Assembly: GCA_964536025.1 (NCBI GenBank)
Contig: CAZHXA010000005.1
Location: 1 to 64,000 of the forward strand
Length of the DNA stretch: 64,000 bases
Reading direction: 5' to 3'
Origin: RGIG4576 sp964536025
GTDB taxonomy: Bacteria; Bacteroidota; Bacteroidia; Bacteroidales; Muribaculaceae
The notes under the pieces were generated by a model. That model did not search any database. It saw only the letters and a program-made list of their open reading frames with translations, and had not been told where the DNA came from. This document shows, in pieces, positions 34,193 through 43,122 of the stretch; the first letter of the stretch is position 1, and each line of letters opens with the position of its first letter. A program made the translations under genes and the position numbers.

Positions 34193-34224
34193 CAAATATA
34201 AGCACTTATATTAATTATTCCAAA
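34193..34224 (-). promoter_or_regulatory. Promoter of sigma operon or small RNA (TTTG ... TATATTTG)
   Basis: Minus-strand -7 box TATATTTG (34193-34200) and TTTG (34221-34224) with a 20-nt spacing fit the Bacteroidales consensus well. Confidence 0.6.
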
Positions 34225-34352
34225 TTTATTATCACTTATTTTTGCACACTTTTAAAAAAATCGTGCTATTCTCTGAAAATCACTAAATTTTACATATTAG
34301 CACACTTTCAGTTAGCAAATAATACCGAAAAAATTAGTAATTTCGCAACATT

Positions 34353-34538
34353 ATGATACACGAACAATTACCTCAAGATTCCTTTATGCTTTTCAGTTTC
34401 ATAAACATGAAATTGAGAGACCAATACTCAAGCCTTGATGAGCTTTGTGATGATTTGAATATAAATCGCTTGGATTTAGAAAACAAATTAAAAGACGCCG
34501 GTTTTTCATACGATTCCAATTTAAATAAATTCTTGTAG
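34353..34538 (+). CDS. DUF4250 family small protein
   Basis: 61 aa. The sequence LPQDSFMLFSFINMKLRDQ and SSLDELCDDLNINRLDLENKL matches the short DUF4250 proteins common in Bacteroidales and Clostridia. It looks like a compact helical protein with a helix-turn-helix-like C-terminal half. Function unknown. It ends 8 nt before miaA and is probably co-transcribed with it. Confidence 0.85.
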   Translation: MIHEQLPQDSFMLFSFINMKLRDQYSSLDELCDDLNINRLDLENKLKDAGFSYDSNLNKFL

Positions 34539-34546
34539 CCATAAAC

Positions 34547-35440
34547 GTGAATAAAACACTTATCGTCATAACAGGTCCCACCGGTATAGGGAAAACTAAC
34601 GTTGCCATAAACGTTGCCAAGCAACTCGGAACCGAAATAATTTCAGCCGATTCACGACAAATTTATCGCAATATTCTTATAGGAACCGCATGCCCGTCAC
34701 AAGAAGAACTTAACGAAGTAAAACATCACTTTATTAACATTCTCAATCTTGACCAATACTATAGTGCAGCACAATTTGAAAGCGATGTAATGAATTTATT
34801 GCCCGAATTATGGAATAAAAACGATTATGTGGTAATGTGCGGAGGCTCTATGATGTATGTAGACGCTGTGTGTAACGGAATAGACGACATCCCAACTATA
34901 AGCGATGACGTGAGAGCCGAAGCATATATGTTACTCGAAAAAAACGGATTGGAATATATCACCGAACGAGTAAAACAGATTGACCCACAATACTACGAAA
35001 CAGTCGACAAGCAAAATGCCAAGCGTATGGTTCATGCATTGGAAATATACATGCAATCAGGGAAACCATTCTCACACTTTCGCACTGGCGAAAAGAAAAA
35101 ACGCCCTTTCAATATACTGAAATTTGTTCTCAACATGCCAAGAGAAGAATTGTTTTCTCGCATCAACACCCGCGTGGATAAAATGATTGAAATGGGGTTG
35201 GAGCAAGAAGCTCGTAATGTATTTCATCTACGACACTTAAATTCATTGAACACTGTAGGATATAAAGAAATGTTTGCCTATTTTGATGAAAAAATGGACT
35301 TTATTACCGCCCGAGAAAGAATAAAAAAGAATACCCGCGTATATGCAAAAAAACAACTTACATGGTACGCAAAAGACCCTGACATAATTACATTACACCC
35401 CTCTGAGGCAACAGACGAAATTCTCAAAAGATGTAAATAA
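34547..35440 (+). CDS. miaA: tRNA dimethylallyltransferase
   Basis: 297 aa, beginning with GTG. Adds the dimethylallyl group to A37 of tRNAs that read UNN codons. P-loop ITGPTGIGKT (about 8-17), EIISADSRQIYRNILIGTACPS, CGGSMMYVDAVCNGIDDIP, KRMVHALEIYMQSGKP and the late NTVGYKEMFAYF are the MiaA signatures. GTG is the first start that keeps the N-terminal strand before the P-loop; no ATG is available there. Confidence 0.95.
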   Translation: MNKTLIVITGPTGIGKTNVAINVAKQLGTEIISADSRQIYRNILIGTACPSQEELNEVKHHFINILNLDQYYSAAQFESDVMNLLPELWNKNDYVVMCGGSMMYVDAVCNGIDDIPTISDDVRAEAYMLLEKNGLEYITERVKQIDPQYYETVDKQNAKRMVHALEIYMQSGKPFSHFRTGEKKKRPFNILKFVLNMPREELFSRINTRVDKMIEMGLEQEARNVFHLRHLNSLNTVGYKEMFAYFDEKMDFITARERIKKNTRVYAKKQLTWYAKDPDIITLHPSEATDEILKRCK

Positions 35441-35514
35441 CAACAATTAAGATACAATAATTTTCAACCAGCTTGTTTACAAAAGTATTCCCAAGAAAAA
35501 TCAATAAAATATTG

Positions 35515-35522
35515 TATCTTTG
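35515..35522 (+). promoter_or_regulatory. -7 box (TATCTTTG) of cmk-ispH
   Basis: TAnnTTTG match 20 nt before the ATG at 35543. Confidence 0.65.
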
Positions 35523-35542
35523 CAGTGCTTTTATTACTCAAA

Positions 35543-36244
35543 ATGGAGAAAAAACTTATTACAATAGCTATCGACGGATTTTCATCATCCGGAAAAAGCA
35601 CTATGGCTAAGGTGCTTGCAAAAAACATAGGATATGCCTACATTGACACTGGTGCCATGTATCGTGCCGTTACTCTTTATTGTATTAATAACAATATGAT
35701 TGACGGAGATTGTGTAAATACCGCTCAACTTGAAAAAAATATAAACGACATAAATATTTCTTTCAGCGTTAATCCCGAAACAGGAGAATCACAAACTTTA
35801 CTAAACGGTATAAATGTAGAAACAGACATAAGAAGCATGCACGTATCAAGCAAAGTAAGCATTGTTGCAGCCATTCCTTTTGTACGTCGTGCTTTAGTTT
35901 TTCAACAACAAAAAATGGGGGAAAGAAAAGGTATTGTGATGGATGGTAGAGACATAGGAACAGTAGTATTTCCAAATGCCGAAATGAAAGTATATGTAGA
36001 TGCTTCACCCGAAACTCGTGCTAAACGACGTTTCGATGAACTGAAAGCCAAAGGCGATACCACAACAACCTATGATGAAGTGCTTGAAAATGTAAAATAT
36101 AGAGATTATCTCGACCAAACTCGTGAGGAAAGTCCGTTAAAAAAAGCCGAAGATGCAATTGTCCTTGACAATTCAAACATGACTCCCGACGAACAAAATC
36201 GCTGGTTATTAAATATGTACAACAATATAATTTCCAATCTCTAA
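35543..36244 (+). CDS. cmk: Cytidylate kinase
   Basis: 233 aa from the ATG at 35543; a GTG 18 nt upstream is too close to the -7 box. Phosphorylates CMP and dCMP. P-loop IDGFSSSGKSTMAK, the substrate motif YIDTGAMYRAVTLY, GIVMDGRDIGTVVFPNA and the late KAEDAIVLDNSNMT are typical of bacterial Cmk. Gap of 12 nt to ispH. In many bacteria cmk neighbours ispH and rpsA, so the order is familiar. Confidence 0.95.
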   Translation: MEKKLITIAIDGFSSSGKSTMAKVLAKNIGYAYIDTGAMYRAVTLYCINNNMIDGDCVNTAQLEKNINDINISFSVNPETGESQTLLNGINVETDIRSMHVSSKVSIVAAIPFVRRALVFQQQKMGERKGIVMDGRDIGTVVFPNAEMKVYVDASPETRAKRRFDELKAKGDTTTTYDEVLENVKYRDYLDQTREESPLKKAEDAIVLDNSNMTPDEQNRWLLNMYNNIISNL

Positions 36245-36256
36245 ATATTCATTCCT

Positions 36257-37132
36257 ATGGCAGTAGTTGAAATAGATAAAGGTTCAGGCTTTTGTTTCGG
36301 TGTAGTTACAGCAATAAAAAAAGCTGAAGAAGAATTAAACAAAAGCGGACATTTATACTGCCTTGGGGATATTGTACACAATTCTAACGAAGTAGAACGT
36401 CTTGAAAGTAAAGGACTTGAGACTATTACTCATGAGCAATTACGAGAATTACACAATGTAAAAGTGCTTCTTCGTGCTCATGGTGAACCTCCTGAAACCT
36501 ACGAGATAGCACGACAAAACAACATCGAAATTATCGATGCAACATGCCCTGTTGTACTACAACTTCAACGTCGCATACATTCCACTTACAATTCCAATCT
36601 TGCAAATAAGAAAAAACCTCAAATTGTCATATATGGGAAAAACGGGCATGCCGAAGTAAACGGATTAGTAGGACAAACCAATGGTGAAGCTATCGTAATA
36701 CAAGATGAAAACGACATCAAAAATATCGATTTCAATAAAGACATATACTTATATTCACAAACAACAAAATCTCTACAAGGTTTTCAAAAAATCGTAGAAA
36801 AAATAGCCGAAATAAATAACGGCAAACACTCGTTTGAAAGTTTTGACACCATTTGCCGACAAGTGGCTAACAGAATCGACAAAATAAAAGAATTTGCCAC
36901 TTCTCATGAAGTGATAATTTTTGTAAGTGGCAAAAAAAGCAGTAATGGCAAAATTTTATTCAATGAATGTCTTAATGCCAATCCAAATTCACACCTTATT
37001 TCGGCTGAAAACGAAATAAATCCTGAATGGCTTTATGGAAAGGAACACATTGGAATATGCGGAGCAACCTCCACTCCCATGTGGCTTATGAATAAAGTTA
37101 AAGAACATATTTCCAAACTTATAGAAATATAA
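36257..37132 (+). CDS. ispH: 4-hydroxy-3-methylbut-2-enyl diphosphate reductase
   Basis: 291 aa. Last step of the MEP isoprenoid pathway, giving IPP and DMAPP; an iron-sulphur enzyme. The three cluster cysteines lie in GFCFGV (residue 13), ATCPVV (about 96) and CGATSTP (about 272). HNSNEVERL and RAHGEPP hold substrate-binding His and Glu-type residues. MiaA upstream uses the DMAPP that this enzyme makes. Confidence 0.95.
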   Translation: MAVVEIDKGSGFCFGVVTAIKKAEEELNKSGHLYCLGDIVHNSNEVERLESKGLETITHEQLRELHNVKVLLRAHGEPPETYEIARQNNIEIIDATCPVVLQLQRRIHSTYNSNLANKKKPQIVIYGKNGHAEVNGLVGQTNGEAIVIQDENDIKNIDFNKDIYLYSQTTKSLQGFQKIVEKIAEINNGKHSFESFDTICRQVANRIDKIKEFATSHEVIIFVSGKKSSNGKILFNECLNANPNSHLISAENEINPEWLYGKEHIGICGATSTPMWLMNKVKEHISKLIEI

Positions 37133-37198
37133 TCCATTTCAAACTCCTACAAGACATTTCAAGAAGCATTATTAATATAAGAAAAATACTTTTTTACA

Positions 37199-37233
37199 TT
37201 TTGGTATAATATGGAACAATATTTATACCAAAA
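37199..37233. promoter_or_regulatory. Long inverted repeat upstream of the RND efflux operon (candidate operator)
   Basis: Perfect 11-bp arms TTTTGGTATAA and TTATACCAAAA separated by 13 nt. The centre lies about 50 bp upstream of the -7 box. The spacing and symmetry suit a dimeric regulator. No regulator gene lies next to it. Confidence 0.55.
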
Positions 37234-37261
37234 GTCCTACAATTATATAATTCTATAGCAT

Positions 37262-37269
37262 TAATTTTG
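37262..37269 (+). promoter_or_regulatory. -7 box (TAATTTTG) of the efflux operon
   Basis: TAnnTTTG match giving a leader of about 90 nt before the adaptor-gene ATG. Confidence 0.5.
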
Positions 37270-37364
37270 CAAAAAATTTAGAATACATGTTTTATAACAT
37301 ATTTTTTGCATCATTTCGAGGAGGTAGAATCTAAAATAATATATATATCAACAATTATTAAACA

Positions 37365-38495
37365 ATGAAAAAGATGAGAATGTTATCCCTAACAAGTAGA
37401 ATTTCAAGTATTGCAATCTGTGCCATGCTCATGGTTGCATGCGGAGGAAACAATGCACAACAGACTGCAACTCCTACGCAAGTTGAGACATTAACGATTA
37501 CACTTGGCTCAGCCGACTTAAACAAAGAATACCCTGCAACAATCAAAGGAGAAAAAGACACTGAAATCCGTCCTCAAGTATCCGGTTTCATAACTAAAGT
37601 ATGTGTTGATGAAGGTCAAAAAGTATCAAAAGGTCAAATTTTGTTCGTTCTTGATCAAGTTCAACTTGAAGCTGCAGTTCGCTCAGCCGAAGCTGCTGTA
37701 GAATCGGCAAAAAGCGTTGTTGCCACACAAGAACTTACTGCAGAAAACAAGAAGAAACTATTTGACAAAAACATCATAAGCGATTATGAATATCAAACAG
37801 CTCTTCTTTCTCTTGAATCGGCTAAAGCCGGATTAAATCAAGCAAATCAAGCTCTTATAAACGCTACAAAAAATCTTTCTTACGCAAACGTTACCTCTCC
37901 TATCGATGGTTTTGTAGGAAACATTCCTCTAAGAGAAGGTTCTTTGGTAGGTCCAAGCAGTCAAGCATTAACCACAGTATCAAACATTTCAAATGTTTAT
38001 GCTTATTTTTCTTTCAACGAAAAAGATCTATTGGAACTTACCAATAACGGTGAAAAAAACATCGACAATGCCATCAAAGATTTACCTGAAGTTTATTTCA
38101 AACTTTCAAACGGTAGCAAATATGCTGTTCCGGGTAAAGTATCAACTGTGTCGGGTGTATTAAACCAAGCTACAGGTGCAGCAACTGTGCGTGCAGCATT
38201 CAAAAACACTAACGGAATGCTTCGCAGTGGTTCTACAGGTACCATCCTTATCCCTGAACCTACCGACAGCTTGATTATAATCCCACAAAAAGCTACATAT
38301 GAAATACAAAATATTAAATTTGTTTATCTTGTAAACGACTCAAGTAAAGCAGTTTCTACTCCTATTAAAGTTATGGCAGTAAACGATGGTAAAAACTATG
38401 TCGTAACTTCAGGTCTTAAAGCAGGCGATGTAATCGTAACTGAAGGTGTGGGTACAAAAGTTAAAGATGGCGTAACTATAGCTTCTAAACAATAA
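37365..38495 (+). CDS. RND efflux periplasmic adaptor (membrane fusion) lipoprotein
   Basis: 376 aa. Lipoprotein signal ending MVACGG (about 22-27). Then beta-barrel and lipoyl halves (EIRPQVSGFITKVCVDEGQKVSKGQILFVL split over about 65-95), a coiled-coil hairpin (about 105-165) and the returning NVTSPIDGFVGNIPLREGS. This is the AcrA/MexA plan. It bridges the inner-membrane pump and outer-membrane channel encoded by the next two genes. Confidence 0.94.
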   Translation: MKKMRMLSLTSRISSIAICAMLMVACGGNNAQQTATPTQVETLTITLGSADLNKEYPATIKGEKDTEIRPQVSGFITKVCVDEGQKVSKGQILFVLDQVQLEAAVRSAEAAVESAKSVVATQELTAENKKKLFDKNIISDYEYQTALLSLESAKAGLNQANQALINATKNLSYANVTSPIDGFVGNIPLREGSLVGPSSQALTTVSNISNVYAYFSFNEKDLLELTNNGEKNIDNAIKDLPEVYFKLSNGSKYAVPGKVSTVSGVLNQATGAATVRAAFKNTNGMLRSGSTGTILIPEPTDSLIIIPQKATYEIQNIKFVYLVNDSSKAVSTPIKVMAVNDGKNYVVTSGLKAGDVIVTEGVGTKVKDGVTIASKQ

Positions 38496-38532
38496 TAATC
38501 AACTTAAACAACATATTTAATTCATTTAGATC

Positions 38533-41500
38533 ATGAAATTAGATAATTTCATCAAGCGTCCCGTACTTTCTACCGTAATCTCGGTGTTCATCGTGATTCT
38601 CGGTTTGGTGGGACTCGTTTCTCTTCCAGTCGAACAATATCCTGACATTGCACCTCCTACAATACAGGTTGAAACAACCTATACCGGTGCAAATGCTCAA
38701 ACCGTGCTTAACTCGGTTATCGCACCATTGGAAGAGCAAATCAATGGTGCGTTGAACATGACATACATGACTTCTACCGCAACCAACAATGGTAGTGCAA
38801 CAATAAACATCTACTTCAAACAGGGATATGACCCCGACATGGCAGCTATCGATGTGCAAAACCGTGTAGCTCAAGCACAAAACCTGCTACCAGCCGAAGT
38901 TACAAAAGTGGGTGTAACAACCAGCAAACGACAAACCTCAATGCTTGTCGGTATAACGTTGTCGGATGAATCAGGTAATTATAGCTCCGACTTCATTGAA
39001 AACTACATGACCATCAACGTAGCTCCGTTATTGAAACGTATCCCCGGCGTTGGTCAAGCCATGACTTTGGGTGCCGATTACTCTATGCGTATTTGGTTAA
39101 AACCTGATGTAATGGCACAATATGGTCTTCAACCTACCGATGTAATTGCAGCACTTTCAGAACAAAATATTGAAGCGGCACCGGGTGCTTTCGGTGAACA
39201 AGGTAAGCAATCTTTCCAATATATTATGAAATATAAAGGACGTCTTGCCACTCCTGAAGAATTTGAAGATATTATAATAAGTACCAACAACGAAGGGCAA
39301 ACTCTATATCTTAAAGACATTGCCAACATGGAACTCGGACGTTTAACTTATGGCTTTAGCAATAAAGTAAACGGAAATCCGGGAGTAACAACCATTGTAT
39401 TCCAATCACCGGGTTCTAATGCAAGTGACGTTATCGAACAAGCCCTTCAAGTTGTAAAAGATGCTGAAAAAGAACTTCCAAAAGGTCTTAAATTTAATAT
39501 TCCTTTAAATACCGATGAATTCCTTCAAGCGTCTATTCACCACGTTATACAAACGCTGTTTGAAGCCTTCATTCTTGTGTTTATCGTGGTGTACATATTC
39601 CTACAAGATTTTCGCTCTACATTAGTTCCGGCTATTGCTATTCCCGTTGCATTGGTAGGTACATTCTTCTTCATCAACCTCATAGGTTTCTCTCTTAACC
39701 TTTTGACTCTTGCTGCTCTTGTGTTGGCAATTGCTATTGTGGTCGATGACGCCATTGTGGTAGTGGAGGCTGTACACGCCAAACTTGATGAAGGTTATCA
39801 ATCTGCTCGTCAAGCATCAATCGATGCCATGAGCGAAATCGGTACAGCCATTATTTCCATCACTCTTGTTATGATGCTTGTATTTATTCCGGTATCATTC
39901 ATGCCTGGAACCGAAGGTGTTTTCTACCGTCAATTCGGTCTTACTATGGCTATCTCAATTGCCCTATCAGCTATCAACGCATTAACTTTATCTCCGGCTC
40001 TTTGTGCATTATTCTTGAAACCTCACACCGAGTCAAAAGACAAAAAAGAATCATTCGTTGAACGTTTCCACAAAGGATTCAATGCAGGATTTGAAGTTGT
40101 TTTGAATCGTTATAAAGGTATTGTAAACTTCTTTATAAAAGCAAAGAAATTGACAGCTGCCATTGTAATTGCAACATTCGGTGTTCTTGTTTGGTTAATG
40201 AATATCACTCCTTCCGGACTTGTTCCTAATGAAGATACCGGTATAATTATGGCTGTTGTTTCAACTCCTCCGGCAACTTCTCAAGAACGTACTCAAGAAG
40301 TTCTTGACTCTCTTGATAACATTTTATCAACAATTCCGGCAATTGAAACTCGTACCGTAATTCAAGGTTATAGTTTCATCGCAGGTCAAGGTAACACATA
40401 CGGTTCTGCCATCATCAAACTTAAACATTGGGACAAACGTAGCAATGATGAAAGTGTTGATGCTATACTTGGACAACTATATGCAATGACAGGACAAAAA
40501 ATCAAAGATGCAACTATAATGTTCTTTGCACCTCCTATGATTTCCGGTTATGGTGTATCTAATGGTTTTGAATTCCAATTACAAGATAAAACAGGCGGTG
40601 ACATCAACCGATTCTTTGAAATTCAACAACAATTCCTTGTTGCATTAAACCAACGCCCTGAAGTGCAAATGGCATACTCTACGTTCAACCCTACTTTCCC
40701 GCAATATCTCGTAAACGTAGATGTAGCTAAATCTAAAAAAGCAGGATTGAGCCCATCGGCAGTAATGACCACTTTGCAAGGTTATTACGGTGGTATGTAT
40801 ATATCCAACTTCAACCGTTTCGGAAAATTGTACCGTGTAATGATGCAAGCTGCACCCGAAGCACGCGTATCTCCTGAGACCCTTAATTCTATTAAGGTGC
40901 GTACAAGCGATGGAAACATGACTCCTATCACCAACTTCATATCTCTTGAACGTGTATATGGTCCCGACTTGCTTAACCGCTTCAACCTTTATACATCAAT
41001 CAGCGTGAACGGTGTTCCTAATCAAGGATATTCATCAGGAGAAGCTATTAAAGCTATTGAAGAAGTTGCATCTCAAACGCTACCTCAAGGATATAGCTTT
41101 GAATACTCAGGTTTGACTCGTGAAGAAGCAAGTGGTTCATCAAACGGAACCGCAATTATCTTCGGTTTATGTTTATTGTTTGTTTACTTGATTCTAAGTG
41201 CTCAATATGAAAGTTACTTATTACCTTGGTCAGTTATTCTTTCAATACCATTTGGCTTGGCTGGTTCTTTCGTCTTTGCACAAATATTCGGAGTAGCAAA
41301 TAACATTTACCTTAAGATTGCCCTTGTCATGCTTATAGGTCTTCTTGCTAAGAATGCAATTCTTATCGTGGAATTTGCTCTTGCACGACGCAAAACCGGT
41401 ATGAGCATATCAGGAGCAGCAGTAGCGGCAGCCATCTCACGTCTTCGCCCTATCCTTATGACATCTTTCGCTCTTATCATCGGTTTGTTGCCTATGATGT

Positions 41501-41712
41501 TTGCTACAGGAGTAGGTGCAAATGGTAACCGAGCACTCGGAACCGGTGCCGTTGGTGGTATGTTAATTGGTATGATATTCCAAGTTGCTCTCGTTCCTTG
41601 CCTATTTGTTGTATTCCAAACAATTCAAGAAAAAATATCTCCTATGAAATGGAAAGATACCGATAATAGCGAAATTCAACGAGAAATCAATCAATATTCA
41701 CCTAAAAATTAA
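38533..41712 (+). CDS. RND efflux pump, HAE1 family (AcrB/MexB-like)
   Basis: 1,059 aa, twelve membrane segments with two large periplasmic loops. N-terminus FIKRPVLSTVISVFIVILG and PVEQYPDIAPPTIQV are typical. The proton-relay acids are the paired Asp in AIVVDDAIVVVEAV (membrane helix 4), and the Lys in GLLAKNAILIVEFA (helix 10) is kept. Exports hydrophobic drugs, bile acids or dyes by proton exchange; real substrates are unknown. Middle gene of the tripartite operon. Confidence 0.96.
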   Translation: MKLDNFIKRPVLSTVISVFIVILGLVGLVSLPVEQYPDIAPPTIQVETTYTGANAQTVLNSVIAPLEEQINGALNMTYMTSTATNNGSATINIYFKQGYDPDMAAIDVQNRVAQAQNLLPAEVTKVGVTTSKRQTSMLVGITLSDESGNYSSDFIENYMTINVAPLLKRIPGVGQAMTLGADYSMRIWLKPDVMAQYGLQPTDVIAALSEQNIEAAPGAFGEQGKQSFQYIMKYKGRLATPEEFEDIIISTNNEGQTLYLKDIANMELGRLTYGFSNKVNGNPGVTTIVFQSPGSNASDVIEQALQVVKDAEKELPKGLKFNIPLNTDEFLQASIHHVIQTLFEAFILVFIVVYIFLQDFRSTLVPAIAIPVALVGTFFFINLIGFSLNLLTLAALVLAIAIVVDDAIVVVEAVHAKLDEGYQSARQASIDAMSEIGTAIISITLVMMLVFIPVSFMPGTEGVFYRQFGLTMAISIALSAINALTLSPALCALFLKPHTESKDKKESFVERFHKGFNAGFEVVLNRYKGIVNFFIKAKKLTAAIVIATFGVLVWLMNITPSGLVPNEDTGIIMAVVSTPPATSQERTQEVLDSLDNILSTIPAIETRTVIQGYSFIAGQGNTYGSAIIKLKHWDKRSNDESVDAILGQLYAMTGQKIKDATIMFFAPPMISGYGVSNGFEFQLQDKTGGDINRFFEIQQQFLVALNQRPEVQMAYSTFNPTFPQYLVNVDVAKSKKAGLSPSAVMTTLQGYYGGMYISNFNRFGKLYRVMMQAAPEARVSPETLNSIKVRTSDGNMTPITNFISLERVYGPDLLNRFNLYTSISVNGVPNQGYSSGEAIKAIEEVASQTLPQGYSFEYSGLTREEASGSSNGTAIIFGLCLLFVYLILSAQYESYLLPWSVILSIPFGLAGSFVFAQIFGVANNIYLKIALVMLIGLLAKNAILIVEFALARRKTGMSISGAAVAAAISRLRPILMTSFALIIGLLPMMFATGVGANGNRALGTGAVGGMLIGMIFQVALVPCLFVVFQTIQEKISPMKWKDTDNSEIQREINQYSPKN

Positions 41713-41723
41713 TCATATTATAT

Positions 41724-43103
41724 ATGTATAAGAATAAAATATCGCTAATCTTGTTCACTATAGCTCTTGCCATAGTGACAAGCAGTTGCAATCTATATAA
41801 AAAATACCAATTACCTAATGAAGGTATAATGGGTGAATATGCCGAAGCTGCAAAAGAACCGGTAGATTCAACCGCTCTCGGCAATTTGGCATGGGAAGAA
41901 ATTTTCACCGACCCTATCCTACAAGACTACATACGTCAAGCATTGGAAAACAACCTTGACTTGCAAAATGCAAAACTAAATGTAGACATGGCTCACGCAC
42001 AATTACTCGGTGCTAAATTGAGCTATCTGCCATCGTTGGCATTTGCACCTAACGGAAGTGGTTCATCATTAGGTGGAAGCAGTTTATCTTGGGGATATCA
42101 ATTACCTCTTTCACTTAGCTGGGAAGTGGATATATTCGGAAGATTAACCAATAACAAACGTAAAGCAAAAGCCCAACTGCTTCAAAGCGAAGCTTATCAA
42201 CAAGCAGTACGCTCGCAAATAATAGGAGGTGTGGCTAACACTTATTACGCTTTGGTTTCACTCAACAAGCAACTTTCAATATATCGCGAAACAGCCGAAG
42301 CTTGGAGACAATCGGTACAAGTAATGAAAGACATGAAAGAAGCCGGACGCTTCACCGAAGTTTCAGTTGTTCAAAGCACCGCTAATTATTACAGCGTACT
42401 TTCAGCAATTCCTAACATCGAAATGTCAATTCATGAACTAAACAACACTTTTTCGCTTTTGCTTAACGCTCCACGCAAAACATGGGAAGTTAATTCTGAA
42501 TCAATGATAAGTTTACCTACTACTGTTCAAGATAGTGGCATACCTATGAGTTATCTTGCACAACGCCCCGATGTTAAAGCAGCTGAACAAGCATTTGCTA
42601 TGGCTCACTACGCAACAAACATGGCACGTTCAAACTTCTATCCATCTATAAACCTATCGGCAACAGGTGGTTACGGTACGCTTGTAGGCAGTGCCATTAT
42701 TGACCCAGCCAAATGGCTTGCCAATCTTGCAGGTCAATTAACTTTACCATTGTTTGCTCGCGGTCAAAACATAGCTAATCTTAAAGCGTCTAAAGCAGCA
42801 CAACAACAATCGCTTAATAATTTCCAAGTAACTCTTATCAATGCAGGCAACGAAGTGTCAAATGCTCTTGTTACAATAACAAAGACAAGCGAAGCCGGTG
42901 TGAACATTGTAAAACAAAAAGAAAATTTGGAAAAAGCGGTAGAATTTAATAAAGATTTGCTAACTTTGGGTACTACTACCTACCTTGAAGTCTTGAGTGC
43001 ACAACAACAATTGTTACAAGCTCAAATTCAAGTTGAGAACAATAAACTAAGCATAAACCAAGCCGCCATAAACCTATATCAAGCATTAGGAGGTGGAAGA
43101 TAA
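41724..43103 (+). CDS. Outer-membrane efflux channel lipoprotein (TolC/OprM, NodT family)
   Basis: 459 aa. Lipoprotein signal ending VTSSCN. Two repeated OEP domains, each with long helices; typical phrases ALENNLDLQNAKLNVDMAHAQLLG, SWEVDIFGRLTNNKRKAKAQ and QRPDVKAAEQAFAMAHYATNMARSNFYPSI split across the two halves, ending in ATINLYQALGGG-type INLYQALGGGR. It completes the RND pump; the start is 11 nt after the pump gene. Confidence 0.95.
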   Translation: MYKNKISLILFTIALAIVTSSCNLYKKYQLPNEGIMGEYAEAAKEPVDSTALGNLAWEEIFTDPILQDYIRQALENNLDLQNAKLNVDMAHAQLLGAKLSYLPSLAFAPNGSGSSLGGSSLSWGYQLPLSLSWEVDIFGRLTNNKRKAKAQLLQSEAYQQAVRSQIIGGVANTYYALVSLNKQLSIYRETAEAWRQSVQVMKDMKEAGRFTEVSVVQSTANYYSVLSAIPNIEMSIHELNNTFSLLLNAPRKTWEVNSESMISLPTTVQDSGIPMSYLAQRPDVKAAEQAFAMAHYATNMARSNFYPSINLSATGGYGTLVGSAIIDPAKWLANLAGQLTLPLFARGQNIANLKASKAAQQQSLNNFQVTLINAGNEVSNALVTITKTSEAGVNIVKQKENLEKAVEFNKDLLTLGTTTYLEVLSAQQQLLQAQIQVENNKLSINQAAINLYQALGGGR

Positions 43104-43122
43104 ACACTAAAAGAAAATAATT

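Larger units (their letters stand above)
34021..34352. other. 332-bp divergent intergenic region
   Basis: Holds the minus-strand promoter, hairpin and terminator listed separately. On the plus side, upstream of the DUF4250 gene (34225-34352), it is AT-rich. No clean TAnnTTTG was found there; TAATTTCG at 34340-34347 is the nearest match. Confidence 0.7.
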
